From NCBI GenBank assembly GCA_041913045.1, contig JAYSGB010000028.1:1-54641 (forward strand): a stretch of DNA of 54,641 nt, in the 5' to 3' direction. The position numbers and the translations under genes were made by a program. The stretch comes from CAMLOF01 sp041913045 (GTDB lineage Bacteria; Pseudomonadota; Gammaproteobacteria; Burkholderiales; Burkholderiaceae_C). Positions 32,345 through 40,755 of the stretch are shown here, piece by piece. Numbering within the stretch: the stretch's first letter is position 1; every line of letters starts with the position of its first letter. Below the pieces are notes generated by a model that saw only the letters and a list, made by a program, of their open reading frames with translations, did no database searches and was not told the DNA's origin.

Positions 32345-33517
32345 ATGAGCCAAGAAATCGCTGCACCGGCCGTTGCCGCGCCCCAGTCTGCCCCCGCCGA
32401 TGTGCTCAGCGCTGCGCGCCGCATCGTGGTCAAGGTGGGCTCCAGCCTGGTCACCAACGAAGGGCGGGGCCTGGACGAAGCGGCCATTGGCCAGTGGAGC
32501 GAACAGCTCAGCGCGCTGGTCAAGGACGGGCGCGAGGTCATCATGGTCAGCAGCGGTGCAATAGCCGAAGGCATGAAGCGCCTGGGTTGGAAGGCCCGCC
32601 CCAAGGAAGTCAACGAACTGCAGGCCGCTGCTGCCGTGGGCCAGATGGGCCTGGTGCAGATGTACGAGACCAAGCTGCGCGAGCAGGGCATCGGCAGCGC
32701 GCAGGTGCTGCTGACCCACGCCGACCTGGCCGACCGAGAGCGCTACCTCAACGCCCGGTCCACCCTGCTCACACTGCTGCAGCTGGGAGTGGTGCCGGTC
32801 ATCAACGAAAACGACACCGTCGTCAACGACGAGATCAAGTTCGGCGACAACGACACCCTGGGTGCCCTGGTGGCCAACCTGGTGGAAGCTGACGTGCTGG
32901 TTATCCTGACCGACCAGAAGGGCTTGTACACCGCCGACCCCCGCAAGGACCCCGCCGCGCAGTTCGTGCACGTGGCGCGCGCGGGCGACCCGAAGCTGGA
33001 AGAAATGGCCGGTGGTGCGGGCTCGCGCGTAGGTACCGGCGGCATGATCACCAAGATCCTGGCGGCCAAGCGCGCTGCTGGTTCGGGCGCTTCCACCGTT
33101 ATTGCCTGGGGCCGCGAACCCAACGCACTGCTGCGACTGGTGGCGGGTGAACCCATAGGCACCTGCCTGATAGCCGACACCCCCAAGAAGCAGGCGCGCA
33201 AACAGTGGATGGCCGACCACCTGCAACTGCGCGGCGCAGTGATGGTGGACGACGGCGCCGTGGCCAAGATCGTGCAGGAAGGCAAGAGCCTGCTGCCGAT
33301 CGGCATGACGGGCGTGGAAGGCGACTTTTCGCGCGGCGACGTGATCGCCATTCGCGACATGCGCGGCGCCGAAGTGGCGCGCGGCCTGGCCAACTACGCC
33401 GCCAGCGAGGCGCGGCTGATCTGCCGCAAGTCGTCAGCCGATTTTGAGAAGCTGCTGGGCTACGCCGCCGAGCCCGAGATGATTCACCGCGACAACCTGG
33501 TGCTCACCCGCGTCTGA
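32345..33517 (+). CDS. proB: Glutamate 5-kinase
   Basis: First enzyme of proline synthesis, phosphorylating glutamate to gamma-glutamyl phosphate. 390 residues: an amino-acid kinase domain (RIVVKVGSSLVTNEGRG, then SSGAIAEGMKRLGW, and NENDTVVNDEIKFGDNDTLGALVANL) and a C-terminal PUA domain, as in the long ProB form. The ~20-residue N-terminal extension rich in Ala/Pro is unremarkable. 84 bases after obgE, likely the same transcript. ProA is not in the window. The kinase domain normally carries proline feedback inhibition. Confidence 0.97.
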   Translation: MSQEIAAPAVAAPQSAPADVLSAARRIVVKVGSSLVTNEGRGLDEAAIGQWSEQLSALVKDGREVIMVSSGAIAEGMKRLGWKARPKEVNELQAAAAVGQMGLVQMYETKLREQGIGSAQVLLTHADLADRERYLNARSTLLTLLQLGVVPVINENDTVVNDEIKFGDNDTLGALVANLVEADVLVILTDQKGLYTADPRKDPAAQFVHVARAGDPKLEEMAGGAGSRVGTGGMITKILAAKRAAGSGASTVIAWGREPNALLRLVAGEPIGTCLIADTPKKQARKQWMADHLQLRGAVMVDDGAVAKIVQEGKSLLPIGMTGVEGDFSRGDVIAIRDMRGAEVARGLANYAASEARLICRKSSADFEKLLGYAAEPEMIHRDNLVLTRV

Positions 33518-33544
33518 GTCTGCTGCTGGCAGCGAGCGCGACAG

Positions 33545-34768
33545 TCAGGCCAGGTCCTGCTTGAGGAAGATGTCCTTGTCCGGGAAAAAGGCCGTGTGCA
33601 ATGGCAGCAAGGCACCGCCCAGCGCACGGGCATGGCTGCCCACACGCCCCAGCATGATCCTGGGCACCTGAATCCCCGCGAGCCGGTGCCGTTTCAAGCC
33701 TTGCGTGGTGGATTCGGCAAGCTTCTTCAACAAGCCGGGCGACAGCGTGCCGTCGATGATCACCGCGTCAAGATCGAGCAGCGCGGTGGCAGATGTGGCC
33801 GCCATGGCCAGGGCCTCGCTGGCATCTGCTACCCAGGGGTTCACGTCCTGTGCGTGCTCTGCCGCCATGATGCCTTCGCTCATTGCCAACCTAGGGTCGT
33901 GCCCGCGCTGCATCAATGCACGCTCCAGCGGCCAGCCGGAAGCGATTTCCAGCAACTGTGGGGCTACCCCCTTGCCAGCCAGGCCCAATGGCATGGAGCC
34001 AATGGCCCCGGCGTTGCCGCGCGGGCCGTCAAGCAGGTGCCCGGACAGCACCAGCCCGCCGCCAACGAACGTGCCAACGAACACGTAGAGAAAGTTTGCA
34101 CATTGCTGGCCATGGCCTTGCAACAACTCTGCCGTGCAAGCGGCGATGGTGTCCCGGGCGAAGACGACGGGCAGGTCCGTCATGCCTTGCACCTGTTGCT
34201 GCAGGTCAATGCCCTGCCAGCGCGCCAGCGCGGGGGCGGCGTCTGGGCCAAGCACATCGGCCCACTGGTGCATGTCCAGCGGCGCCGTCAGGCCCAGGCC
34301 CACCACACGATGCCAATGCGCCGCCCAATCCAGCTTCAGCTTGTCGAGCATGGTGCCTATGCGTGGCAGCAGTACCAGCGGGTCCGGGTGATCGTAGTGA
34401 AAGGTGTCGTGCTGGCGCACGCGCCCCACGAAGTCGGCCACCAGCACCTCCAGGCTGCGTCGCCCCACCTGCACGCCCACGCTGAAGGCCCCGTCAGGGT
34501 TCAATGCCAGCGGCACCGAAGGCTGGCCTATGCCGCCACGGATGCGGTCCTGTTTGACGAGCAGCCCATCGTCCAGCAGGCGTTCCACGATGATGGAGAC
34601 GGTCTGCTTGGAAAGCTGCGTCAGCCTCGAAAGCTCTGCCTTGGGTGTGGCGCCGTGCAGGCGCAGGGCCTGCAGGACGGTGCGTTCGTTGAACTGGCGC
34701 ATGCCTTGGTGGTTGGAGCCGCGCACTTGCAAGGGCATGTCGACGGCGGGCAGCATGGCGGTGTTCAT
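33545..34768 (-). CDS. ROK-family transcriptional regulator of the sugar operon
   Basis: 407 residues. The N-terminal winged helix-turn-helix (ERTVLQALRLHGATPKAELSRLTQLSKQTVSIIVERLLDDGLL) is followed by a ROK sugar-binding domain. The metal-binding cysteine cluster of true ROK kinases is not evident, so it acts as a regulator and not a kinase. It is the last gene of the minus-strand series frcB-frcC-frcA-fucU-ROK, 23 bases after the mutarotase gene, as in rhizobial frc loci that include a ROK regulator. Likely repressor of this operon, released by a sugar or sugar phosphate. A candidate operator is the palindrome at 38207-38223. Confidence 0.85.
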   Translation of the reverse strand: MNTAMLPAVDMPLQVRGSNHQGMRQFNERTVLQALRLHGATPKAELSRLTQLSKQTVSIIVERLLDDGLLVKQDRIRGGIGQPSVPLALNPDGAFSVGVQVGRRSLEVLVADFVGRVRQHDTFHYDHPDPLVLLPRIGTMLDKLKLDWAAHWHRVVGLGLTAPLDMHQWADVLGPDAAPALARWQGIDLQQQVQGMTDLPVVFARDTIAACTAELLQGHGQQCANFLYVFVGTFVGGGLVLSGHLLDGPRGNAGAIGSMPLGLAGKGVAPQLLEIASGWPLERALMQRGHDPRLAMSEGIMAAEHAQDVNPWVADASEALAMAATSATALLDLDAVIIDGTLSPGLLKKLAESTTQGLKRHRLAGIQVPRIMLGRVGSHARALGGALLPLHTAFFPDKDIFLKQDLA

Positions 34769-34791
34769 CGTCTCAGGTATAGGGTGGGGGG

Positions 34792-35235
34792 TTAGGGCAG
34801 GATCACACCCTTGCAGAGTAACGCATTGCCGAAGGCAGTGACCTCGCCACTTTGCACGATCAGGCTGGCGCCATCCACGCGCCGGTAGAATTCGAAGCGT
34901 TCCACCGGTTCGACCTGCGAGGTATTGCGCCCCTCCATGTTTCGCACCACTTCAACGAAGGCCTGCTGTGCTGCGGTGCGTTCGCCCTCGGGCAGTTCGC
35001 TGTGCTGCATGTATGCCGCAGGTTGGGCAACGTCCACCGCCAGCGGGAACACGGACAGCACCGCTTGCGACACTCGCTCCAGACTGTGGCCTGGCAGGCG
35101 GATCACTGGTTTGCCCTTGGCCAGCCAGTCTGCAGTGAAATTGGCGTCGACCACGGCCACCCACTCACCGTGCCCCATGGCGCACAGGTGTTTGAGCAGG
35201 TCTGGGGTGAGCAGGGGATCAATACCCTTGAGCAT
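34792..35235 (-). CDS. RbsD/FucU-family sugar mutarotase
   Basis: 147-residue RbsD/FucU enzyme that interconverts anomers or ring forms of free monosaccharides. It opens MLKGIDPLLTPDLLKHLCAMGHGEWVAVVDANF, with the catalytic His in GHGE and Asp in VVDANF, and has FEFYRR near the end where FucU carries its Tyr. Length and motifs favour FucU over RbsD. Located between the ABC ATPase gene and the ROK regulator, it probably prepares the imported sugar (fructose-like) for the kinase. Its exact substrate is not known. Confidence 0.85.
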   Translation of the reverse strand: MLKGIDPLLTPDLLKHLCAMGHGEWVAVVDANFTADWLAKGKPVIRLPGHSLERVSQAVLSVFPLAVDVAQPAAYMQHSELPEGERTAAQQAFVEVVRNMEGRNTSQVEPVERFEFYRRVDGASLIVQSGEVTAFGNALLCKGVILP

Positions 35236-35263
35236 GATGGATGTGTCCGGTTGAATTGAGTGA

Positions 35264-36058
35264 TCAATGAGCCAGAGCCTCGGCGGGGATCTGCTCGGCT
35301 GTCATGGCGCCGGTCATCACGGCCACCGTGTCGGACATGGAGATGTTTTTGGGGTCGAGCACGGCAATGCGCTTGCCCAGGCGGGCCACGTGAATGCGGT
35401 CGGCGATCTCGAAGACGTGTGGCATGTTGTGCGAGATGAGCACCACCGGCAGGCCCTTGTCGCGCACGCGGCGAATGAGCTCCAGCACCATGTTGCCTTC
35501 CTTCACACCCAGAGCAGCGGTGGGTTCGTCCATGATGACGACGTGGCGCGCGAAAGCCGCAGCTCGCGACACCGACACGCACTGGCGCTGGCCGCCGGAG
35601 AGCGTTTCCACCGCCTGCACCATGGAACGGATGCCGACTTTGAGGTCTTGCATGCGCGCAATGCTTTCTTCCAGCATCTTCTTCTTGTCGACCATGCGCA
35701 GTACTTTGCCGAGGAAGCCGGGGCGCAGTACCTCGCGGCCGAGGAAGAGGTTTTCCGAGATGGTCATTGCAGGTGCCACGGCCAGGTCCTGGTAAACCGT
35801 TTCGATGCCGGCGCGGCGGGCGTCCATCGGGCTGCGGAAGTGCACCGGCTGTCCGTCCAGGCGGATTTCGCCCTCGTCGGGGATGGTGGCACCCGACAGG
35901 CACTTGATGAGCGAGGACTTGCCTGCACCGTTGTCGCCGATGACGGCCAGGATTTCTCCGGCGCGCAGGTCGAAGTCGGCGCCGTCGAGCGCGGTGACTT
36001 GGCCGTAGCGCTTGACCAGGCCTCGTGCCTGCATGATCAGGGGGGCTTGAGCGTTCAT
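35264..36058 (-). CDS. frcA: Sugar ABC transporter ATP-binding protein, FrcA type
   Basis: 264-residue single ABC domain: Walker A GDNGAGKSSL near residue 37, signature LSGGQRQCVSVSRAAAF, and Walker B HVVIMDEPTAAL. Most ribose/arabinose-type importers use a tandem two-domain ATPase of about 500 residues. A single domain of this size is the feature of the Frc (fructose) group, consistent with the FrcB-like binding protein. Its ATG overlaps the permease stop codon by one base (TGATG order reversed on the minus strand), so they are coupled. Works as a homodimer at the inner membrane. Confidence 0.92.
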   Translation of the reverse strand: MNAQAPLIMQARGLVKRYGQVTALDGADFDLRAGEILAVIGDNGAGKSSLIKCLSGATIPDEGEIRLDGQPVHFRSPMDARRAGIETVYQDLAVAPAMTISENLFLGREVLRPGFLGKVLRMVDKKKMLEESIARMQDLKVGIRSMVQAVETLSGGQRQCVSVSRAAAFARHVVIMDEPTAALGVKEGNMVLELIRRVRDKGLPVVLISHNMPHVFEIADRIHVARLGKRIAVLDPKNISMSDTVAVMTGAMTAEQIPAEALAH

Positions 36059-37017
36059 CAGCGGGCTCCTTTGCGAGAGAGTTGGTCGGTGGCCACGGCC
36101 AGGATCACGAGGATGCCGGTCACCAGGATCTGGTAGACGGAGGACACGCCCATGAGCGTGAGCCCGTTGCGGAACACGCCGACGATGAGTGCACCCACCA
36201 GGGTGCCGAGCACCACGCCGCGTCCGCCGAAGAGGCTGGTGCCGCCCAGCACCACGGCGGTGATGGCGTCCAGGTTTTCGGTCTGTCCGGCGTTGGGGTC
36301 GCCCGCGCCGGTGCGGGCCACGCTCAGCAACGAGGCAATGCCGTAGAACAGGCCTGCCAACACGTACACCCCCAGCAGCACCTTGTCGGTTGCAATGCCG
36401 GTCAGGCGTGTCGCTTCGGGGTTGTTGCCCACGGCGTACACGTGGCGTCCGGGCTGGGTTTCTCGCAGGGCGAACCAGGTAATGAAATACAACCCCAGCA
36501 TCAGCAGCACACCGTAGGCCACGGCGGTGTCGCCCAAGCGCATGGTGTTGCCCAGCCAGGTCATGCCGTCGGGAATGTCGGTGATGGTTTGCGAAGACGA
36601 ATACAGCTGGGTGATGGCGAAGGCGATGTTGAGCGTGCCCAGTGTGACGATGAAGGGGGGTAGCTTGATCTTGGTGACCAGCAGACCGTTGAGCAGGCCG
36701 AACAGCGTGGTCACGGCGATGCCGCAGGCAATGGCAACGGGGGCGGGCAGGCCGAAGTCGGCGGCCACCTTGGTCATGACGATGCTGCCCAGCGCCATCA
36801 CCATGCCGCAGCTCAGGTCAATGCCAGCGGTGAGGATGATGAGTGTCTGGCCGATGGCGATGACGCCCACGACCATGACCTGCTGCAGGATGAGGGAGAA
36901 GTTCTGTGCGGACAGGAAGCGGTCGCTCTGTGTGGCAAAGAAGGCGCAGGCGATCAGCAGTGCAATGAAGGGCCCCAGCGTGGCGATGGGGGGCAATTTG
37001 GAGGCGAATGTGTTCAT
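36058..37017 (-). CDS. frcC: Sugar ABC transporter permease, FrcC type
   Basis: 319-residue inner-membrane permease of the RbsC/FrcC (BPD_transp_2) family with about nine to ten helices. The family segment GIDLSCGMVMALGSIV and the EAA-like NNPEATRLTGIATDKVLLGVYVLAG region are evident. The start at 37017 excludes an upstream Pro/Ser-rich extension. It lies 95 bases after the binding-protein gene and overlaps the ATPase gene, giving the order SBP-permease-ATPase typical of frcBCA. Confidence 0.93.
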   Translation of the reverse strand: MNTFASKLPPIATLGPFIALLIACAFFATQSDRFLSAQNFSLILQQVMVVGVIAIGQTLIILTAGIDLSCGMVMALGSIVMTKVAADFGLPAPVAIACGIAVTTLFGLLNGLLVTKIKLPPFIVTLGTLNIAFAITQLYSSSQTITDIPDGMTWLGNTMRLGDTAVAYGVLLMLGLYFITWFALRETQPGRHVYAVGNNPEATRLTGIATDKVLLGVYVLAGLFYGIASLLSVARTGAGDPNAGQTENLDAITAVVLGGTSLFGGRGVVLGTLVGALIVGVFRNGLTLMGVSSVYQILVTGILVILAVATDQLSRKGAR

Positions 37018-37112
37018 GGCGGGTGTCCGGGCAGACGGAGGGGTTAGACACTCGGGCGGGCGGCGCAGCCCGGCTGGCACTGGCGTGCTGGACTGCGCCG
37101 CTGCGCGGCTGC

Positions 37113-38117
37113 TTACTTCTTGCCCCAGCACAGGTCGGTGCCGGTCTTGACGTCCTTGCTGTCAACGCCAGGCAGCGCCTTGGCTGCGATCAGGGTCACA
37201 CCGGTGTCGGTGTAGCCGCTGACCTTCTTGCCGCTCTTTGCATATTCCACGCCTGCGGCCACGCCCATGGCGGCCATGCGCAGCGGGTACTGTTGGCTGG
37301 TGGCGGCGATCACGCCTTTGCCCACGTTGGCCACGCCTTCGCAACCGCCGTCCACCGAGACGATGACCACGTCCTTCTCCTTGCCTGCGGCCTTGAGCGC
37401 GTTGTAGGCGCCAGCGGCTGCCGGTTCGTTGATGGTGTAGACGAGGTTGATGTTGGGGTTCTTCTGCAGGCAGTTTTCCATGCCGGTCTGGCCCTTGGCG
37501 CGGTCACCGAAGCTGTCGGCCATGCACACCACCTCGGTCGGCTTGGCCAGTTCGTTGCTCTTGGCGTCCAGCGACTGCAGGCCAAAGCCTTTGAGGAAGC
37601 CGTTGTGACGCTGTGCACCCACCGGGTGGCCAGGGAACAGGTCCAGCGTGGCAATCACGGGGGGCTTGCCACCCAGGGCTGCCTTGGCGTATGCGCCGAT
37701 CAATTCGCCTGCCTTGTAGTTGTTGGTGGCAAACAGGGCGTCGGTGGCGTTCTCGGGGTCGGCCGGGCTGTCCAGCGCGATCACCATCACACCCTGTGCC
37801 TGCGCTTTCTTGATGGCGGGCACGATGGCCTTGGAGTCGCTGGGTGTGATGAGGATGGTCTTCGCACCGGCGGCGATCATGTTTTCCATGGCGGTCACCT
37901 GTCCGGCGTTGTCGCCGTCGGACTTGCCCGCACCGCTGAGCAGCTTGGCGCCCAGCTTTTTGGCCTCGGCCTCGGCGCCTTCCTTCATCTTTACGAAGAA
38001 GGGGTTGGTCTCGGTCTTGGTGATCAGGCCGATGACGGGTTGGGCGGCGCAGATGCCGGTGAAAGCAGTGGCAGCAGCGGCCAAAAGGCCCAGGCGAAAC
38101 TTGGATGCGACTGACAT
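37113..38117 (-). CDS. frcB: Periplasmic sugar-binding protein, FrcB type
   Basis: 334 residues with a Sec signal peptide (MSVASKFRLGLLAAAATAFTG..., cleavage near ICAAQ) and a two-lobe Peripla_BP_4 fold. The mature N-terminus VIGLITKTETNPFFVKMKEG, the ITPSDSKAIVPAI segment, VYTINEPAAAGAY and the terminal DLCWG are strongly reminiscent of rhizobial FrcB, the fructose/mannose/ribose-binding protein. Fructose is therefore the best guess, supported by the divergent fructokinase-like gene. It is the first gene of the operon and has a 95-bp gap before the permease gene. Confidence 0.92.
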   Translation of the reverse strand: MSVASKFRLGLLAAAATAFTGICAAQPVIGLITKTETNPFFVKMKEGAEAEAKKLGAKLLSGAGKSDGDNAGQVTAMENMIAAGAKTILITPSDSKAIVPAIKKAQAQGVMVIALDSPADPENATDALFATNNYKAGELIGAYAKAALGGKPPVIATLDLFPGHPVGAQRHNGFLKGFGLQSLDAKSNELAKPTEVVCMADSFGDRAKGQTGMENCLQKNPNINLVYTINEPAAAGAYNALKAAGKEKDVVIVSVDGGCEGVANVGKGVIAATSQQYPLRMAAMGVAAGVEYAKSGKKVSGYTDTGVTLIAAKALPGVDSKDVKTGTDLCWGKK

Positions 38118-38206
38118 GGTGTCTCCTCTGGAGGAATTTCGACGGTGTTTCCGGCCAACGCCCCATGCGTCAGTCCGTGGGGTGGATTTTGAGCAAGCGG
38201 AGAAAT

Positions 38207-38223
38207 TAAATCAATGAGATTTA
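38207..38223. promoter_or_regulatory. Candidate operator palindrome between frcB and the sugar kinase
   Basis: TAAATC-AATGA-GATTTA, a perfect inverted repeat with 6-bp arms, in an AT-rich patch of the divergent intergenic region. On the minus strand a TTGATT-N17-CAAAAT promoter candidate overlaps it. A ROK repressor site is the natural reading, but no consensus was compared. Confidence 0.5.
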
Positions 38224-38276
38224 CTTAGTGCTTTCCCTAATCCCCGGCAAAACGGCTTGGGGCGACACTAGCCGCC

Positions 38277-39209
38277 ATGACACTCCCTATCCTTATCCTT
38301 GGTGAAGCCCTGATGGACTGCGTGATGCAGCCCGATGGCAGCCTGTTGCCTCTGCAGGGTGGCAGCCCTTACAACCTCACACGCGCCGCTGCCCGCCAGG
38401 GCGCACGCGTGGGTTACCTGTGCCCGTTCTCGCAGGACGTGTTCGGTCAGCAACTCAAGGCCACGTTGCAGGCCGATGGCGCCCAGGCGCTGATGCCCGA
38501 CAGCCCCAACCCCACCTCTCTTGCCGTGGTGACGCTGCGCGACGGCCAGCCCAGCTACGGTTTCTACCGTGAAGGTATTGCCGACCGCGATTACACGCCC
38601 GAAGCGGTGCTGGAGCGCCTGCGCGAATGGCCGCCGGGCGTGTTGCACAGCGGCTCACTCATGCTCATGCCGCCCGACCACCACAAGGCCGTCGCGGTGT
38701 TGAGGGGCGCGCGCGAAATGGGCTGGACCATCAGTGTGGACGTGAACTTGCGCCCGCGCATGGCGCGTGACCTGGACGAGTATCGGCAGGCCGTCTGGCA
38801 GGCAGTGGCACTGGCCGACTGGGTTAAAGCCAGCGAAGAGGATCTGGAGGTACTGGGGATGCCCGGGCTAACGATGGACGATGCCCACCGAGCGGTGGAG
38901 CGATTCACCCGCCTGGGGGCTAGCCGCGTGGCCATCACCTTCGGTGGGGCAGGGGCATGTCTGCAGGTGCAGGGCCAGCGGGCCAAAGCCCCGGCGCCTT
39001 TGGTAAACCTGGCGGACACGGTTGGCGCTGGCGATACCTTTTGGGGAGCTTGCCTGGCTGATTGGGCCACACGGGCAGAAGGTGCGGCAGAACGGGTGGC
39101 CGACACCCTGAGCCGTGCCATGACTGCCGCCGCCATCAACTGCGAACGCAAGGGTTGCCAGCCACCTACGCTGGCGGAAACCTTGGCTGGAATGAGCAAA
39201 CAAGAGTAA
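38277..39209 (+). CDS. PfkB-family sugar kinase, probable fructokinase
   Basis: 310-residue ribokinase/PfkB family kinase. N-terminal LILGEALMDCV, substrate-binding GGSPYNLTRAAARQGARVGYL and the C-terminal ATP/anion-hole motif VGAGDTFWGACLADW with catalytic Asp are visible. It is divergent from frcB and immediately upstream of the zwf operon, so a role phosphorylating imported fructose to fructose-6-P is likely; other ketoses or KDG are alternatives. A HexR-like box overlaps its stop codon. There is no 6-phosphofructokinase in the window, in line with Entner-Doudoroff use. Confidence 0.88.
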   Translation: MTLPILILGEALMDCVMQPDGSLLPLQGGSPYNLTRAAARQGARVGYLCPFSQDVFGQQLKATLQADGAQALMPDSPNPTSLAVVTLRDGQPSYGFYREGIADRDYTPEAVLERLREWPPGVLHSGSLMLMPPDHHKAVAVLRGAREMGWTISVDVNLRPRMARDLDEYRQAVWQAVALADWVKASEEDLEVLGMPGLTMDDAHRAVERFTRLGASRVAITFGGAGACLQVQGQRAKAPAPLVNLADTVGAGDTFWGACLADWATRAEGAAERVADTLSRAMTAAAINCERKGCQPPTLAETLAGMSKQE

Positions 39210-39219
39210 TACAGTTACT
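39205..39219. promoter_or_regulatory. HexR-like box 1 upstream of zwf
   Basis: AGTAA-TACAG-TTACT, a perfect inverted repeat that fits the HexR palindrome (TGTAAT-N3-ATTACA, from memory) in its GTAA/TTAC arms. It overlaps the stop codon of the kinase gene and ends 8 bases upstream of the -35 element of the zwf promoter. Confidence 0.6.
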
Positions 39220-39226
39220 TTTCTTG

Positions 39227-39255
39227 TTGAAAATATCAAGTAACCAAATTACAAT
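39227..39255 (+). promoter_or_regulatory. Sigma-70 promoter of the zwf operon
   Basis: TTGAAA (39227-39232), 17-base spacer, TACAAT (39250-39255); both hexamers are near consensus. Transcription should start near 39262, about 20 bases before the zwf ATG. The -10 element lies within HexR-like box 2, so bound HexR would block polymerase. Confidence 0.78.
39239..39253. promoter_or_regulatory. HexR-like box 2, overlapping the zwf -10 element
   Basis: AGTAACCAAATTACA, with GTAA/TTAC arms and an AT-rich 3' half, agreeing with the HexR palindrome at about 12 of 15 positions. hexR itself is the last gene of the operon driven from here, giving a feedback loop relieved by KDPG in the family. Confidence 0.65.
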
Positions 39256-39282
39256 TCGCTGGCTTCACCACTTCTCCTATCC

Positions 39283-40755
39283 ATGAACGAGAACCCCAAC
39301 CCTCCCCTGGACATCGTGATCTTTGGTGGCGCCGGCGATTTGTCCTGGCGCAAGCTGCTGCCAGCCCTCTACATGGCGCATGCCCACGGGCGTCTGCCTG
39401 CGGGGTGCCGCATCATCGGTGTCGGCCGCCAGGAGTGGTCGCGTGCTGACTACGTCCAGTTCATCAACGAACATTCGCCGTCGTACATTGCCAAGGACGC
39501 GCTGCGCCCGGATGTGTGGGAAGACTTTCTGCGCCGTCTGGACTACGTGCGCATGGATGCGACCGCAGCGGAAGACTACCAACACCTGGCAGCCACCAGC
39601 ACGTCTGGCTCCACCAAGGTGTTCTACCTGGCTACCGCCCCCAGCCTGTTCACGCACATCTGCCAGCATCTCAACGATGCAGGCCTGATCCGCGACGACT
39701 CGCGCGTGGTGCTGGAAAAACCGCTGGGGCACGACCTGCCGTCTGCGCAGGTCATCAACCAGGCGGTGGCGCGGCACTTCAAGGAACACCAGATCTACCG
39801 GATCGACCACTACCTGGGCAAGGAAACGGTGCAGAACCTCATGGTGCTGCGCTTTGGCAACGCCATCTTCGAACCGTTGTGGCGCGCGCCGTACATCAAG
39901 AGCGTGCAGATCACCGTGGCCGAAACGGTGGGCGTGGGCAGCCGCGCCGGGTTCTACGACCAGACCGGCGCCATGCGCGACATGGTGCAGAACCACCTGC
40001 TGCAACTGCTGTGCATCGTGGCCATGGAGCCGCCCATCTCGCTCGACCCCGACGACGTGCGCGACGAAAAGCTCAAGGTGCTGCGTTCTCTGCAGCGCAT
40101 GAACCTGGCCGAAATCCGCCAGCACACGGTGCGTGGGCAGTACATCGCAGGCGCGGCGTCGGGCGAATCGGTGCCGGGTTATCTGGACGAGGAAAACGTT
40201 CCGCCGGAAAGCCAGACGGAAACCTTTGTGGCGCTGCGCACGCAGGTCAACAACGCCCGCTGGGCCGGGGTGCCCTTCTTCCTGCGCACCGGCAAACGCA
40301 TGCAGACGCGCCGCTCGCAAATCATCATCGACTTTGCCCAGCCGCCGTTCTCCATTTTCGCCGGGCAATCCAACTCGTCTGACATGTCGCAGCCCAACCG
40401 GCTCATCATCACACTGCAGCCCGAAGAGTCGATCCAGCTGCAGATGATGGCCAAGCAGCCGGGCTCGGGCATGAACATGAAACCCGTGTTCCTTAACCTG
40501 GACCTGGAGTCCGCGCTGGCGGGACGCCGCGCCGAAGCCTACGAGCGCCTGCTGGTGGACGTGGTGAAGGGGCGGCTGACGCACTTCATGCGCCGCGACG
40601 AACTGGAAGCCGCCTGGAAGTGGGCAGACCCCATTCTGGAAGGCTGGAAGCAGCTGGGTGACCGGCCGCGCCCTTACGTGGCAGGCACCTGGGGGCCTGC
40701 GGCTTCGTCTGCGCTGATGGCGCGCGAAGGCGGCACCTGGTTCGAGGAGTCGTGA
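39283..40755 (+). CDS. zwf: Glucose-6-phosphate 1-dehydrogenase
   Basis: Oxidises glucose-6-P to 6-phosphogluconolactone with NAD(P)+, the entry to the Entner-Doudoroff route. 490 residues, normal length. The coenzyme-binding IFGGAGDLSWRKLLPAL differs slightly from the common GASGDLTKRKL form. The catalytic RIDHYLGKETVQNLMVLRFGN is intact. First gene of the operon zwf-pgl-edd-eda-pgi-ppc-hexR, with a clear promoter and HexR-like boxes. Its stop overlaps the pgl start by one base (TGATG), so the two consecutive enzymes are coupled. Confidence 0.97.
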   Translation: MNENPNPPLDIVIFGGAGDLSWRKLLPALYMAHAHGRLPAGCRIIGVGRQEWSRADYVQFINEHSPSYIAKDALRPDVWEDFLRRLDYVRMDATAAEDYQHLAATSTSGSTKVFYLATAPSLFTHICQHLNDAGLIRDDSRVVLEKPLGHDLPSAQVINQAVARHFKEHQIYRIDHYLGKETVQNLMVLRFGNAIFEPLWRAPYIKSVQITVAETVGVGSRAGFYDQTGAMRDMVQNHLLQLLCIVAMEPPISLDPDDVRDEKLKVLRSLQRMNLAEIRQHTVRGQYIAGAASGESVPGYLDEENVPPESQTETFVALRTQVNNARWAGVPFFLRTGKRMQTRRSQIIIDFAQPPFSIFAGQSNSSDMSQPNRLIITLQPEESIQLQMMAKQPGSGMNMKPVFLNLDLESALAGRRAEAYERLLVDVVKGRLTHFMRRDELEAAWKWADPILEGWKQLGDRPRPYVAGTWGPAASSALMAREGGTWFEES

